A stretch of 38,372 nucleotides of DNA. It comes from Anaerolineales bacterium UBA3940 (GTDB lineage: Bacteria > Chloroflexota > Anaerolineae > Aggregatilineales > UBA3940). The DNA lies in NCBI GenBank assembly GCA_002385675.1, contig DGDY01000330.1:1-38372 (forward strand), read 5' to 3'. The notes beneath the pieces are model-generated. The model made no database searches. It had not been told where the DNA came from and saw nothing but the letters and a program-made list of their open reading frames with translations. The stretch's first letter is position 1; each line of letters starts with the position of its first letter. The position numbers and the translations under genes are program-made. Shown in pieces: positions 22,593 through 31,076 of the stretch.

Positions 22593-22626
22593 CAAGAGGC
22601 CAGGGGATGCCGCCCCTGGTCTCTTG
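22593..22626 (-). terminator. 14-bp hairpin downstream of yceI
   Basis: 22593-22606 pairs with 22613-22626 (one G-T), 17 bp past the YceI stop on the minus strand; the following T-run is poor on both strands. Confidence 0.45.
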
Positions 22627-22643
22627 CGAACCAGCGTCTGCTG

Positions 22644-23198
22644 CTAGTTCGCCGCCTCTGCTTCAGGCGCCTCCTGCTCCTGCCGGATCAGCTCCAGCTC
22701 GATGTTAATGCGGATTTCGTCGCCGACCAGGACGCCACCGGTCTCAAGCAACTGGTTCCACTCCAGACCCCAGTCCTTGCGGTTGATGGTCGTCTCCGCC
22801 GTGAAGCCCGCGCTGTAGGTCCCCCACGGGCTCTTGGCGACGCCGCTGTGCTCAACATCAAGCTGAACTTCGCGCGCCTTGCCCCGGATGGTCAGGTCGC
22901 CATACAGCTTGGCGTGGTGGTCATCGATCAACTCGACACGCTTGCTGCGGAAGGTGAGTTCAGGGTAGTTTTCAACATCCAGAAAATCTGCGGAGCGCAG
23001 GTGCGCGTCACGCTGGGCCTCAAACGTGTTGATGCTGGCTGCGTCGATGGTGATGTCGACACTCGTCTGCTCGGGCTTCTCCGGGTCGAAATCGATGGTG
23101 CCGGTAAACTTCTCGAACCGGCCACGGACGTTGCTGATCATCATATGCCGGACCTTGAACTCGATCAGTGAGTGTGCGGGGTCAATCTGCCACTTCAT
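22644..23198 (-). CDS. YceI-family lipid-binding lipocalin-fold protein
   Basis: 184 residues. Typical YceI start (WQIDPAHSLIEFKVRHM) and the later FRSKRVEL, LYGDLTIRGKAREVQLDVE and INRKDWGLEWN blocks. YceI proteins bind isoprenoid chains such as polyprenyl quinones in a beta-barrel. No signal peptide is present, so this copy is cytoplasmic, unlike the periplasmic E. coli protein. AGGAGG is 9 nt before the ATG. It lies 63 bp after marR on the same strand, so it is the probable target of that regulator. The tail after 170 is Glu/Ala-rich. Confidence 0.93.
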   Translation of the reverse strand: MKWQIDPAHSLIEFKVRHMMISNVRGRFEKFTGTIDFDPEKPEQTSVDITIDAASINTFEAQRDAHLRSADFLDVENYPELTFRSKRVELIDDHHAKLYGDLTIRGKAREVQLDVEHSGVAKSPWGTYSAGFTAETTINRKDWGLEWNQLLETGGVLVGDEIRINIELELIRQEQEAPEAEAAN

Positions 23199-23261
23199 GC
23201 GTGTTTCCTCCTAATAGCTGATTATGTGTTGAAAATCGATCGTGCCTGTGGCTCCGGTGCG

Positions 23262-23750
23262 CTACACCTCGACGCTGGCTTCGTACTGCTCCTTCCGGCG
23301 CAGCTCACGATCAAGCTGTGCCAGCAGTCTGCGAAGCTCGCAGAGGTCCTTCGCGCCCAGCCCCTCGAACTGGGCCGCAAGATGCGCCTCAAGCTCCGGC
23401 GCTGCGGTGGCAAACGCACGACAGCCGGCATCCGTCAGGTAAAGCTGGTTGGAGCGCCGGTCGCCGGGTTTGGCGCGGCGCTCAACGAGCCCGTCACGTT
23501 CAAGCCGGTCGACCAGCCCGCCGACGTTTCCCTTCGTCACAATGAGCCGCTCGGCCAGCTCGGTCTGGCTCAGCCCCGGTGATGTTGCCAGATGGCTGAG
23601 CACGTCGAACTGTGCCGGGGTCAGCCCGAAGCGCGAGAGCAGCGCCTGCTCCTCTCGCACGATGCGGCTGTGCACCCGGACCAGATGAAGCCAGGCCAGC
23701 ACGCTGTCACGATATTCACGCTGGATGCTCGCGCTCGCGGTGCCTGCCAT
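23262..23750 (-). CDS. MarR-family transcriptional regulator
   Basis: 162 residues. The winged-helix region spans about 45-112 (FGLTPAQFDVLSHLA; LSQTELAERLIVTKGNVGGLVDRLERDGLVERR; DRRSNQLYLTDAG), flanked by N- and C-terminal dimer helices. It likely represses its own operon with yceI. Upstream, a consensus promoter (TTGACA-18-TATACA) is followed at once by a perfect palindrome (AGTTAA-CACA-TTAACT, 23771-23786), placed where repressor would block initiation. The effector is unknown; MarR proteins commonly sense aromatic compounds or oxidants. Confidence 0.93.
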   Translation of the reverse strand: MAGTASASIQREYRDSVLAWLHLVRVHSRIVREEQALLSRFGLTPAQFDVLSHLATSPGLSQTELAERLIVTKGNVGGLVDRLERDGLVERRAKPGDRRSNQLYLTDAGCRAFATAAPELEAHLAAQFEGLGAKDLCELRRLLAQLDRELRRKEQYEASVEV

Positions 23751-23770
23751 AGCTTCCCCCTTCCAGAATT

Positions 23771-23786
23771 AGTTAACACATTAACT
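23771..23786. promoter_or_regulatory. Probable MarR operator
   Basis: AGTTAA-CACA-TTAACT, a perfect 16-bp palindrome at the predicted transcription start, 20 bp before the marR ATG. A second inverted repeat (GTATA....TATAC, 23787-23800) overlaps the -10. Confidence 0.6.
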
Positions 23787-23793
23787 GTATATA

Positions 23794-23823
23794 TGTATAC
23801 CAAATTGGCAGGGAAGTTGTCAA
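23794..23823 (-). promoter_or_regulatory. marR-yceI promoter
   Basis: On the minus strand TTGACA (23823-23818), 18-bp spacer, TATACA (23799-23794). Confidence 0.65.
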
Positions 23824-23872
23824 GGCAGTCTTATTAGAATTATCTAAATACCGGGGATTTGCTTGTAGCAGG

Positions 23873-25276
23873 CTACCAACTCGCGACGAGAACCCGCCCC
23901 CAGTTCGGTGGAACCTCGTCCACGACGAGTTGCCCACCCTCAACGGTAGCGCCAGGCAGATGTGGGTTGAGCACATCGTGCAGCACCGTGCCATCGACAA
24001 TGCCCTGCTCACGCACGGGGAGCGTCAACGAGACAGGCGCGTCGTCCGCGTTGATCGCAACAACCGCGATCTCACGTGTGTGCGCCCGCAGAAAGGCGAA
24101 GTGCGGCCCCTGCCCGTACAGTGAGGCATAGCGCCCGTCGGCAAAGACGTGATGCTCATGGCGCAGCCTGACGAGCCTCAGCGTTTCGCGCAAGATGTCC
24201 GCTCCGTACTCAGGCCAGTCGGCGGGCTGCGGCATCGGGCGACGCAGCGCCGGGTCGCCGTCCTCCTTACGCCCGCGCATCCCCACCTCATCGCCATAGT
24301 ACAGCGCCGGGATGCCCGGCGTGGTCAGCAGCAGGATCAGCGCCGGGTACACGTGACGCTCGTCCTTCAGCCGCGAGCGGATGCGGGTCACGTCGTGGTT
24401 GCTGAGGAAGTTGACGAGCGCAAGCTCCTTGTACAGGCCATAGTCCACATGGCGCGCGCGGTCGAGCCCGGCACGCAGGTCGGCGAAGTTACCGTCGTTA
24501 AACGAGCGCACAAGCGACTCGTAAAGCTGGTAGTCCGTCCCGGCGTCGAGCAGGTCCGGCGCGACCCAGGTGCGGTAGTCGCCGCGAATCGTCTCGCCGA
24601 GCAGGAAGCAGTCCGGGCGCACCTCCTTGCACGTGCGCCGGAACTCCCACAGGAAGTCGATGGGGAGTTCATAGGCCACGTCGAGACGCCAGCCGTCGAT
24701 GCCGACATCCACGAGCCACATCCGCGCAACTTCGAAGAGGTAGCTGCGCACGTCCGGGTTGGCGAGGTTGAGCTTCGGCAACGCCTCGTGTCCCTCCCAG
24801 CTCTCATACGCGAAGCCATCGCCGTAGCTGCTGTTGCCTGCCCAGTTGATATGATACCAGGACTGGTATTGCGAGTTCCGCCCGTTTTTGAGGATGTCCT
24901 GAAACGCAAAGAAACCCCGCCCGGTGTGGTTGAACACACCGTCGAGGATGACGCGCAGCCCGCGCCCGTGCAGTTCGTCGAGGATCTGCCGGAAGAGCGC
25001 CATATCCCCCAGCCGCCGGTCGATGGCAAAGTAGTCCACCGTATCGTAGCCGTGAGAGCCGCTTTCAAACACCGGGCCTAAATAGATCGCCGTCACGCCG
25101 AGGCGCTCCAGGTGATCGTACCAGTCGCGCAGGCCGGCGAGCCGGGGTACAGGCTGCGCCTCGAGGTCGTTCTGCGGCGGCGCGTCGAGAAAGCCGAGCG
25201 GGTAGAGATGGTAGAACACAGCGTGGTTGGCCCAGTCCGGCAGCCAGTAGCGGGGGGATTGAATTGCGTAGCGCAT
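23873..25276 (-). CDS. GH13 alpha-amylase-family glycosidase
   Basis: 467 residues, cytoplasmic (no signal). All four GH13 regions are seen: I DGVFNH (112-117), II GWRLDVAYE (nucleophile Asp199), III LLGETI (acid/base Glu228), IV FLSNHD (Asp295). QSWYHINWAG and the short N-terminus suggest the neopullulanase/cyclomaltodextrinase branch, acting on alpha-glucan oligosaccharides, but without an N-terminal carbohydrate-binding domain. A C-terminal beta domain occupies about 390-467. GGAGA lies about 12 nt before the ATG. No sugar transporter is nearby. Confidence 0.92.
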   Translation of the reverse strand: MRYAIQSPRYWLPDWANHAVFYHLYPLGFLDAPPQNDLEAQPVPRLAGLRDWYDHLERLGVTAIYLGPVFESGSHGYDTVDYFAIDRRLGDMALFRQILDELHGRGLRVILDGVFNHTGRGFFAFQDILKNGRNSQYQSWYHINWAGNSSYGDGFAYESWEGHEALPKLNLANPDVRSYLFEVARMWLVDVGIDGWRLDVAYELPIDFLWEFRRTCKEVRPDCFLLGETIRGDYRTWVAPDLLDAGTDYQLYESLVRSFNDGNFADLRAGLDRARHVDYGLYKELALVNFLSNHDVTRIRSRLKDERHVYPALILLLTTPGIPALYYGDEVGMRGRKEDGDPALRRPMPQPADWPEYGADILRETLRLVRLRHEHHVFADGRYASLYGQGPHFAFLRAHTREIAVVAINADDAPVSLTLPVREQGIVDGTVLHDVLNPHLPGATVEGGQLVVDEVPPNWGRVLVASW

Positions 25277-25356
25277 GATGTCTTGTTTCTCCTGATGACC
25301 GGATGTTGAGGACGCTATTCAGCTAAAGCCATGACTTCTCGAACGCAGTGATGCGG

Positions 25357-25677
25357 CTACGCAGAAGGCGGCAGGTTCTGCGACGGCTGGCCGGACACAT
25401 GAGGGAGCAGCCTGCGGTCGAAGCGCTCGCCGACGACCATGGTGAGTAACGCCGCCCCGATGAACGCGCCGACGGTCGTGCCCGCCATCCAGCCGGCGAG
25501 CGTCGCAACCGCAGCATTGGTTACGATGCCGGTGATGATCAGGTCGCCCTCCTCGGTGCGCGGCACCTCCTCCGGATCGACCAGCAGCCCCACGCGGATC
25601 AGGTTCCCGGCGACGGTTCCGGCCAGCGCCGCTACAGGCGTCAGCAGGAAGCGCAGCACCGACCTCATGCATCCCAT
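25357..25677 (-). CDS. Small membrane protein of unknown function
   Basis: 106 residues with hydrophobic segments at about 6-30, 46-66 and 68-82; Gly/Ala-rich helices, then a basic-to-polar tail. No family recognised. AGGAG lies 6 nt before the ATG at 25677, and a TTGCCG-17-TAGCAT promoter lies 42 bp upstream. It is on the same strand as the amylase gene, 80 bp before it, so the two may share a transcript. The GAFIGAALLTM pattern gives it a glycine-zipper look, but the GlsB-family motifs are not present. Confidence 0.7.
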   Translation of the reverse strand: MGCMRSVLRFLLTPVAALAGTVAGNLIRVGLLVDPEEVPRTEEGDLIITGIVTNAAVATLAGWMAGTTVGAFIGAALLTMVVGERFDRRLLPHVSGQPSQNLPPSA

Positions 25678-25718
25678 TCTCAGCTCCTTGCACTGCGCAG
25701 GATCACAATCTCAAATAG

Positions 25719-25747
25719 ATGCTAGCGAATGGGTACAGCAGCGGCAA
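25719..25747 (-). promoter_or_regulatory. Promoter of the small membrane protein gene
   Basis: Minus strand: TTGCCG (25747-25742), exactly 17 bp, TAGCAT (25724-25719). Confidence 0.55.
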
Positions 25748-25781
25748 GAGCGGTAGAGAGCTATAGCTGCGCGGACGAGGA

Positions 25782-25802
25782 GCCGCGACGTTCAGTCGCG
25801 GC
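25782..25802. repeat. Perfect palindromic repeat gccgcgac-gttca-gtcgcggc
   Basis: An 8-bp stem with a 5-nt loop, in a 248-bp gap. A near-copy lies at 9496-9519. The T/C-rich flank (GTTCTTCT) would make it a terminator only on the plus strand, where no gene ends. Confidence 0.5.
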
Positions 25803-25925
25803 GTTCTTCTCCCCGGTTGTCCATGAATGGGGTGAGCCCACAGATGACACAGATGCGCACAGATCGTAAAGCAAAGCGGGGCGCCGAATGGCGTCCCGCC
25901 CTGATAAGCGGTGATTCAGTTGTTT

Positions 25926-27749
25926 CTAGCGAACCGCATTCGCCAGCGGACCGCACGCCGGGCAACTACCGTCGGGCCGCAGGATGGCGTAACCGGCCTG
26001 TGGGTCATCACTCCAGTGCGTGAAGTCCACGTTGAAGATGATGGCCAGCCGCACGCGACCGGACTGGCGCAGCTTCTGCACCGCGCGGCCCAGCCACTGA
26101 GCGTGCTCGGAGACGCTGGTATCGCGCGCCCACGAGAAGTTCGCCGGGATTGCGCCGTAGCCGTCACCGGACAGGTAGCCCAGCTCGGTGTAGCAGAGCG
26201 GCGTGTTGGGGAACGTGCCCGCGTACAGGTTGAAGGTCGGGTCGAAGTACCACGAGTAGTGGCCGCCGCCCGGCGCTGCCGGGTGGCCGGTCGTCGCGTC
26301 CGGCGAGGTCGCGCCCGCATTGTGATGGACGCCGAGGCAGTCCATGTAGCGAGCCGCACCCGCGTCGCGCATCCCGGCGAGGTAGCGGTCGTCACTCATG
26401 ATATCGTTACCGATGTTCACACCCGTCGGCGCGAGCGCACCGGCGATCACGAGCGTGTTCGGGTTCGCCGCCTTGATCTTGGCGTAAGCGGGTGCCAGCA
26501 TGTTGTTCACGTAGCTGGCCGGGTTCACCTGGCCGGAGGGCCACTCACGGTTGAGGTTCATCTCGTTCCAGACCTCAATCGCGTCCGCCCCCAGCAGGGC
26601 CACGCCCCGCAGGAACTCGGTGTAGGAGTTGAAGTCGATAGAGGACGGGTACAGTGGGCCAGTGACGCTGATCAGCACCCTGAAGCCGTGGGCGTGCGCC
26701 TCATTGATCATGCCCGCCACGACGGAAGGATCCTGTCCCGGCGTCCACTTGTGCTGGTACTTTGCCCAGGTCATGCCGGCGCTGCGCATCAGGTCAGGGT
26801 GATACATACCCTGGACCTGGCCGCCAAGCGCAAACCCGCCAGTGCCGCCGCTCGGCGGCGGAGCCACAGGCTGCGTGGGCGCGCCGCCGGAGGTCACTGG
26901 GACGCTGTTCAGGTCGCCGGAGACGTTCAGGTACCAGCCAGCCATCCAGCCTTGCTTGCCGTTGTACTCGCCGAAAATCCACGAGTTATCGGCGTTGCGC
27001 CCCAGCACGGCAACCCTCTCCCCGACCGGAACCCATCCGAGGACAGGGTGATTGGTGCCCGGGCCCTGGCGCATGTTGAGGTTCACGGCGGTGGTCGCCG
27101 TCACGCCACCCTGCGCGGGCGGCTGCGGAGATGGCTGAGACGGCGTAGTAGGCGTCGTCGGCTGGTCGCTACCCGCCACCGGCACGGCGTTCAGGTCACC
27201 GGCAACATTGGTGTACCACCCGGCCACCCAGCCGCGCGTGCCGTTCCGGTCAATGTACAGCCAGGACGAGTCGGCGGTGCGGCTCAGCACCGGCAGCACC
27301 GAGCCCTGAGGCGCCAGCGCGATGAACTCGAAGTTGGTGCCCGGCCCGCGCCGGATGCGCAGGTTGACGGTCGTCGTCGCCCGGACGCCCGTATCCTGGG
27401 CTGGCGATGCGACACCTTCCTCGGAGGTCACGGGGACGCTGGCCAGCGAGCCACCGATATTCGTGTACCACGCCGCGACCCAGCCGCGCGTACCATCATA
27501 TTCGATAAAGACCCAGTTCGAGGCCTCGTTGCGGCCCAGCGCAGGGACCGTTGCCCCGGCAGGGATCAGCCCGACCTGCGCGAAGTTCGTGCCCGGGCCG
27601 GACCGGATCCGCAGGTTGACGGTCGGGGTCACGGTGACCGTCTGGGCGTCTGCCGTCCCTGCCTGCGCGGTCATCAGCGGCAGCGTGAGGGCAAGAACGA
27701 GCGCGATCACGCCCAACCGCCCGAGGAAATAAAGACGCTTTCTGATCAT
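25926..27749 (-). CDS. Secreted three-SH3b protein with clan-A glycosidase-like domain
   Basis: 607 residues. Sec signal peptide about 1-34 (MIRKRLYFLGRLG, hydrophobic core, AQA). Three bacterial SH3 repeats near 38-107, 122-192 and 216-286, each with VNLRIRxGPGTNF-like and GWVAGWYTN-like ends, joined by Pro/Thr linkers. From about 308 a TIM-barrel glycosidase-like domain (GH39/GH5 type): EVWNEMN holds the likely acid/base Glu396 and CYTELGY the likely nucleophile Glu522. SH3b domains probably bind cell wall or extracellular polymer. ATG 27749 has GAGG 6 nt upstream; TTG 27761 would overlap that SD. The exact substrate is unknown. Confidence 0.85.
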   Translation of the reverse strand: MIRKRLYFLGRLGVIALVLALTLPLMTAQAGTADAQTVTVTPTVNLRIRSGPGTNFAQVGLIPAGATVPALGRNEASNWVFIEYDGTRGWVAAWYTNIGGSLASVPVTSEEGVASPAQDTGVRATTTVNLRIRRGPGTNFEFIALAPQGSVLPVLSRTADSSWLYIDRNGTRGWVAGWYTNVAGDLNAVPVAGSDQPTTPTTPSQPSPQPPAQGGVTATTAVNLNMRQGPGTNHPVLGWVPVGERVAVLGRNADNSWIFGEYNGKQGWMAGWYLNVSGDLNSVPVTSGGAPTQPVAPPPSGGTGGFALGGQVQGMYHPDLMRSAGMTWAKYQHKWTPGQDPSVVAGMINEAHAHGFRVLISVTGPLYPSSIDFNSYTEFLRGVALLGADAIEVWNEMNLNREWPSGQVNPASYVNNMLAPAYAKIKAANPNTLVIAGALAPTGVNIGNDIMSDDRYLAGMRDAGAARYMDCLGVHHNAGATSPDATTGHPAAPGGGHYSWYFDPTFNLYAGTFPNTPLCYTELGYLSGDGYGAIPANFSWARDTSVSEHAQWLGRAVQKLRQSGRVRLAIIFNVDFTHWSDDPQAGYAILRPDGSCPACGPLANAVR

Positions 27750-27941
27750 AGTCAACCTCAACTCCCTGAATAGTGGTCGTTATGACAAAGGTCTGACCGG
27801 GGTAACGTTATGTATTGTAGCCAGACTAGGAAATTAGGGCTAGTCCGGCACCAGAGGCTGCGGGCAGCAGGCGTGCGGGTAGAGCCGGCGGCTGCGCAGC
27901 CCTGGAAATACTAACGACGGGAGCGGGAGAAAAGTTCCCGG

Positions 27942-28418
27942 TCAGCCATCAAATCGGGAGCGCCAGGGGCGGGACTGCTCCTGCCCGGCCAGCCAGCCGG
28001 TTCGCGTGGCCGGGTGGTGATCAAACTGCGGCACGTAGGGCTTGACGTCCAGAAGCGGGGTGCGGTCGAGCATATCCACGCCGCGTACGTGCAGCACGTT
28101 CCCCTCGCGCCGCTCAAGCTCCACTACCGACAGCCCGATGGGGTTGGGCCGGTCAGGGTGGCGGGTCGCGAAGATGCCGTGCTCGGTGTCGTCGAGGAAG
28201 GGTCGCACGGTGAGTTCCGGCCCCGGCGAGCGGTCGAACACGTAGATGAGGATCAGGTGCGAGAACGACTCAATATCGGCCAGCCCCGCCGCATACTGCG
28301 GGTCGATCTCGATCGTGCCCGCCGCCTCCGAGCGCGCGGACTGGATCGGCATGCCTTCCCGGTCATGGTACGGCGTGCGGATCACGCCAATGGAGTGGAA
28401 GGTGAACGCATCGGGCAT
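27942..28418 (-). CDS. trmO: TrmO-like tRNA N6-methyltransferase (TsaA/YaeB family)
   Basis: 158 residues. TrmO methylates N6 of threonylcarbamoyladenosine-37 in some tRNAs (m6t6A). The start HSIGVIRTPY and the family signature TRHPDRPNPIGLS (85-97) are clear. The ATG at 28418 with AGGAGG in front is preferred to the longer open frame, which runs into the trxA terminator. It is shorter than E. coli TrmO (about 235), lacking the C-terminal extension; many bacterial homologues are this size. It lies 94 bp after trxA with a terminator between, so it is probably a separate unit or partly read through. Confidence 0.88.
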   Translation of the reverse strand: MPDAFTFHSIGVIRTPYHDREGMPIQSARSEAAGTIEIDPQYAAGLADIESFSHLILIYVFDRSPGPELTVRPFLDDTEHGIFATRHPDRPNPIGLSVVELERREGNVLHVRGVDMLDRTPLLDVKPYVPQFDHHPATRTGWLAGQEQSRPWRSRFDG

Positions 28419-28451
28419 GGAGGACCTCCTGTGTGGACAGCCAAACGCAAA

Positions 28452-28490
28452 GAGGGCAGGCGAGGATCGCTTAATCCTCCACCTGCCCTC
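28452..28490 (-). terminator. Terminator of trxA
   Basis: A two-part stem (28452-28460 with 28482-28490; 28462-28467 with 28474-28479), then TTTGCGTTT on the minus strand. Confidence 0.8.
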
Positions 28491-28512
28491 CATCCAGCCG
28501 GCAACCAGATAG

Positions 28513-28839
28513 CTAGCTCAGGTGCGGGGCAATGCGCTCAATCAGACGGTCCTTCGGCAGATAGCCGGTGATGCGCTCGACCGCCTCGCCATTCTTGAAC
28601 AGGATCAACGTGGGGATGCCGAGGATGCCGTAAGCCTGCATCGTGTTCGGGTTCTCATCCGCGTCGAGCTTGGCCACCGCGAGCTTGCCTTCATACTCCT
28701 CAGCCAGCTCGTCCACAATCGGGGCGATCATCTTGCAGGGGCCGCACCACTCGGCCCAGAAATCAACCAGGACGAGCCCGTCTGAGTCAAGCACCTTGCT
28801 CTCAAATGTCTCGTCTGTCACCGGGAAAGGTTTCGCCAT
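28513..28839 (-). CDS. trxA: Thioredoxin
   Basis: 108 residues with the canonical WCGPCK active site (residues 31-36) in [12 protein letters not shown] and the cis-proline turn GIPTLILF. It reduces protein disulfides in the cytoplasm and is the usual electron donor to CcdA-type transporters such as the one at 3.4 kb. AGGAG lies about 10 nt before the ATG. A hairpin at 28899-28927 lies upstream, after the TPR lipoprotein gene, so trxA probably has its own promoter in that 147-bp gap; a candidate TTGCCC-18-TACAGA is weak. Confidence 0.97.
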   Translation of the reverse strand: MAKPFPVTDETFESKVLDSDGLVLVDFWAEWCGPCKMIAPIVDELAEEYEGKLAVAKLDADENPNTMQAYGILGIPTLILFKNGEAVERITGYLPKDRLIERIAPHLS

Positions 28840-28898
28840 TCGTCAATAACTCCTGTCTGACAAATCTCTTGGATGGTGTATCTGTAGATGTTGATGTC

Positions 28899-28927
28899 GC
28901 TGCCGGGCAATTTCTTACCCCGGCAGC
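28899..28927. other. Perfect 9-bp hairpin between TPR gene and trxA
   Basis: 28899-28907 pairs with 28919-28927 across an 11-nt loop. No T-run follows on the minus strand, so its role (weak terminator or leader element) is open. Confidence 0.4.
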
Positions 28928-28986
28928 ACCATGATCCTACCATGCCGGGAGAGCAGCATCAACCGGGCAGGACAAGCGCCCGCGCC

Positions 28987-30312
28987 CTACCCCCCGATCG
29001 ACTCCAGCACCGCGTAAGCGTCCTCTGCCTCCGGCCCGGCCTGCGAGATCTTCAGATACTCGTTCAGATCGTTTCTGGCAGGGCCGCTGTTGCCGATCTC
29101 CGCGTTGATCTTGCCCCGCCAGTAGTAGGCGGGCAGGTAGCTGTACGTCTCGATCAGCCGGTTGAGGCTGTCAAGCGCGGCGGTCGCGTTGCCGCGCTCC
29201 CGCTCGATGAGCGCATAGCCCAGCAGGATCTCCGGCGGCTGCCCGTAGGTGATGGAGCGCTCCTGCAGGTAGGCATAAGCAGCGCTGGGGTTGGTGCGCG
29301 CCATGATGCGTGCCGCCTGCGCCATCGCCTCGAAAGCCTCCGACAGGCTGCCCGCCCCGGCGGTAGCGCCCAGCTCGCCTGCGTGCTGGAAGGCGGTGAT
29401 AGCCTCGTCCGCGCGGCCCAGCGCATCGAGCGCCGCGCCGCGCCCGTAGTGGGCGGCAAGGCTCTGGCCGTCGACGGCTGCGGCGGCATCGAAGTCGGCG
29501 AGCGCCGCCTCGGCGTTGCCGACGGTCAGCAGCGCCCGCCCGCGCAGCAGCAGCAGGTCCGTCGAGGACGGGTGCGCCTCGATGCCCGCGTTGAGGATCT
29601 CAATCGCCGTCTCATAGGAGCGGCTTCCGTAGGCCGCCCCGGCGACGTTCAGCCAGGCATAATCGCGGTACGGGTCCAGCGTCTGCGCCCGCAGCAGGTC
29701 AGCAGCGGCTTCGGCGCTCTGCCCGATGCGCGCCCGCGCCATCGCCCGCGCCACATACAGGTTCGGGTCGTCCGGCGCGATGCCGATCATCTCGCCGTAA
29801 GCCTGCGCCGCCTGCTCGTAGTCCTCGCGCTGCTCGTAGAGGACGGCCAGCAGCCGCCACGCCTCGAAGTCGCCCGGCTCCGCGCTCACGGCGGCCTGGA
29901 GGTATTCCAGGGCGGCATCCGCGTCGCCCTCACGCAGCGCGACCTCGGCCTGCCCAATCCACGGCTCCGCCGCCTGCGGATACAGCGTCGCGAGTTCGGC
30001 GTAGCCTTCCGCCGCACCTTCGAGGTCGGCGTTGGTGTAGGCCGCCTGCGGCGTTAGGAGCAGTTCATCAAGGCCCGGGCCGGGGGTCGGGGTCGGCGTG
30101 AGCGTGGGCGGCGGGGTTTCGGTCGGGGCCGCGGTGACGGCCTCGGTCACGGTTGCGCCGGGCGTCGGCGAGGCGGCGGCAGCGGCAGGCGGGTTAGCCT
30201 CCGGCGTCTGCGCGCCGCGCGGGCCGCAGCCCACGAGAGTCACCGCACCGGCGAGCGCCAGCGCGGGCATCAGCTTGCGGAAGCGACGGGTCAGAGATTC
30301 AACAGCGAGCAT
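28987..30312 (-). CDS. TPR-repeat lipoprotein
   Basis: 441 residues. Signal peptide with lipobox LVGC (Cys29), a Pro/Thr/Ala tether (31-80), then about ten tetratricopeptide-like helix pairs from 90 to 435 (for example WIGQAEVALREGDADAALEYLQAAV, ARAMARARIGQSAEAAADLL). TPR arrays are protein-interaction scaffolds; this one should sit outside the membrane, anchored by lipid. No partner is evident. It starts 7 bp after the LOG-family gene and so is very probably co-transcribed with it. Confidence 0.88.
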   Translation of the reverse strand: MLAVESLTRRFRKLMPALALAGAVTLVGCGPRGAQTPEANPPAAAAASPTPGATVTEAVTAAPTETPPPTLTPTPTPGPGLDELLLTPQAAYTNADLEGAAEGYAELATLYPQAAEPWIGQAEVALREGDADAALEYLQAAVSAEPGDFEAWRLLAVLYEQREDYEQAAQAYGEMIGIAPDDPNLYVARAMARARIGQSAEAAADLLRAQTLDPYRDYAWLNVAGAAYGSRSYETAIEILNAGIEAHPSSTDLLLLRGRALLTVGNAEAALADFDAAAAVDGQSLAAHYGRGAALDALGRADEAITAFQHAGELGATAGAGSLSEAFEAMAQAARIMARTNPSAAYAYLQERSITYGQPPEILLGYALIERERGNATAALDSLNRLIETYSYLPAYYWRGKINAEIGNSGPARNDLNEYLKISQAGPEAEDAYAVLESIGG

Positions 30313-30319
30313 AGGATAA

Positions 30320-30856
30320 TTATTCCCAGTTCCTCAACAGTGTTACAGCCTGCTCAGGGGTGCGGGCGATCTGCCAGAGCGACATATCGGTGTCGCGGAT
30401 GTACGCGCCCCACCCGTAGAGCGTGTGCAGCAGGTCCGCCCACTGTTCGCCAAGCAGGATGAACGGACGCGGAGAGATCTCGCCGGTTTGCAGCAGGCTC
30501 CAGGTCAGCGCCACTTCGCTGAGCGTGCCAATGCCGCCCGGCAGCGCGATAGCCGCATCACCCCGCTTGACGACGTGCAGCAGGCGCTCGGACAGCTCAT
30601 CATATTGGATGATCTCGTCGATGTAAGGGTTCGGCGAGAGACCGGCTCGCTCGAACAGCCCTACCGTCACGCCGATCACATAGCCGCCGGCTTCCTTCGC
30701 GCCCCGGCTGGTGGCCTCCATCGTGCCGGAATAGCCGCCGGTCATGACGATATAACCGGCCTCGGCGAGCAGCTTGCCAAGCTCATAGGCTTGCTGGTAG
30801 GCAGGTTCGCCCGGCTTTGGCGACCCGCCGCCGTATACGGAGACGGTCCTGGTCAT
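30320..30856 (-). CDS. LOG-family (TIGR00725/TIGR00730-type) Rossmann protein
   Basis: 178 residues. The family motifs are TGGYSGTMEATSRGA (nucleotide-binding loop) and LPGGIGTLSE, the PGGxGT signature of the LOG group, which includes cytokinin-nucleotide phosphoribohydrolases and proteins long misnamed lysine decarboxylases. The catalytic Arg/Glu pair of true LOG enzymes (PGGxGTxxE with Glu) is present. The molecular substrate here is uncertain. ATG 30856 fits the family start (TVSVYGGGSPKPG); the upstream extension in the same frame has no similarity. Weak SD (AAAGG). Confidence 0.85.
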   Translation of the reverse strand: MTRTVSVYGGGSPKPGEPAYQQAYELGKLLAEAGYIVMTGGYSGTMEATSRGAKEAGGYVIGVTVGLFERAGLSPNPYIDEIIQYDELSERLLHVVKRGDAAIALPGGIGTLSEVALTWSLLQTGEISPRPFILLGEQWADLLHTLYGWGAYIRDTDMSLWQIARTPEQAVTLLRNWE

Positions 30857-31076
30857 GACGCTGCCTTTCTGTTTGCGGTGGTGACAACGGCTAACGTTAC
30901 CCCAGAATCGCCGTTTGCGAAAGGGGGTAGAAGTCCCGCTCGCAGAGGCGCGGTCGATGCTACTCTGCACGCACACCGGCGACGAGGCTGGTTCTGAATC
31001 AAGTGGGTCGTACGCGTGGACGGACTCGCCAGGGTGCTGGCCGCACCGAGGTAGGTGCTCCGGCAGTAGTGAGCGG

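Noticed and set aside
24149..25081. Plus-strand open frame over the amylase gene
   Set aside because: Antisense shadow; the minus strand has all four GH13 motifs.
25911..27773. 620-codon plus-strand open frame
   Set aside because: It is the antisense shadow of the SH3b/glycosidase gene, whose minus-strand frame has a signal peptide, domain repeats and catalytic motifs. Long antisense frames are expected in GC-rich DNA.
27799..30903. Shared 12-mer ggggtaacgtta near two minus-strand genes
   Set aside because: Opposite orientations and a palindromic core; dozens of 12-mer pairs are expected by chance in 38 kb.
30857..31076. Possible tRNA or gene in the 220-bp gap
   Set aside because: No cloverleaf, no frame with start signals; nothing supportable was seen.
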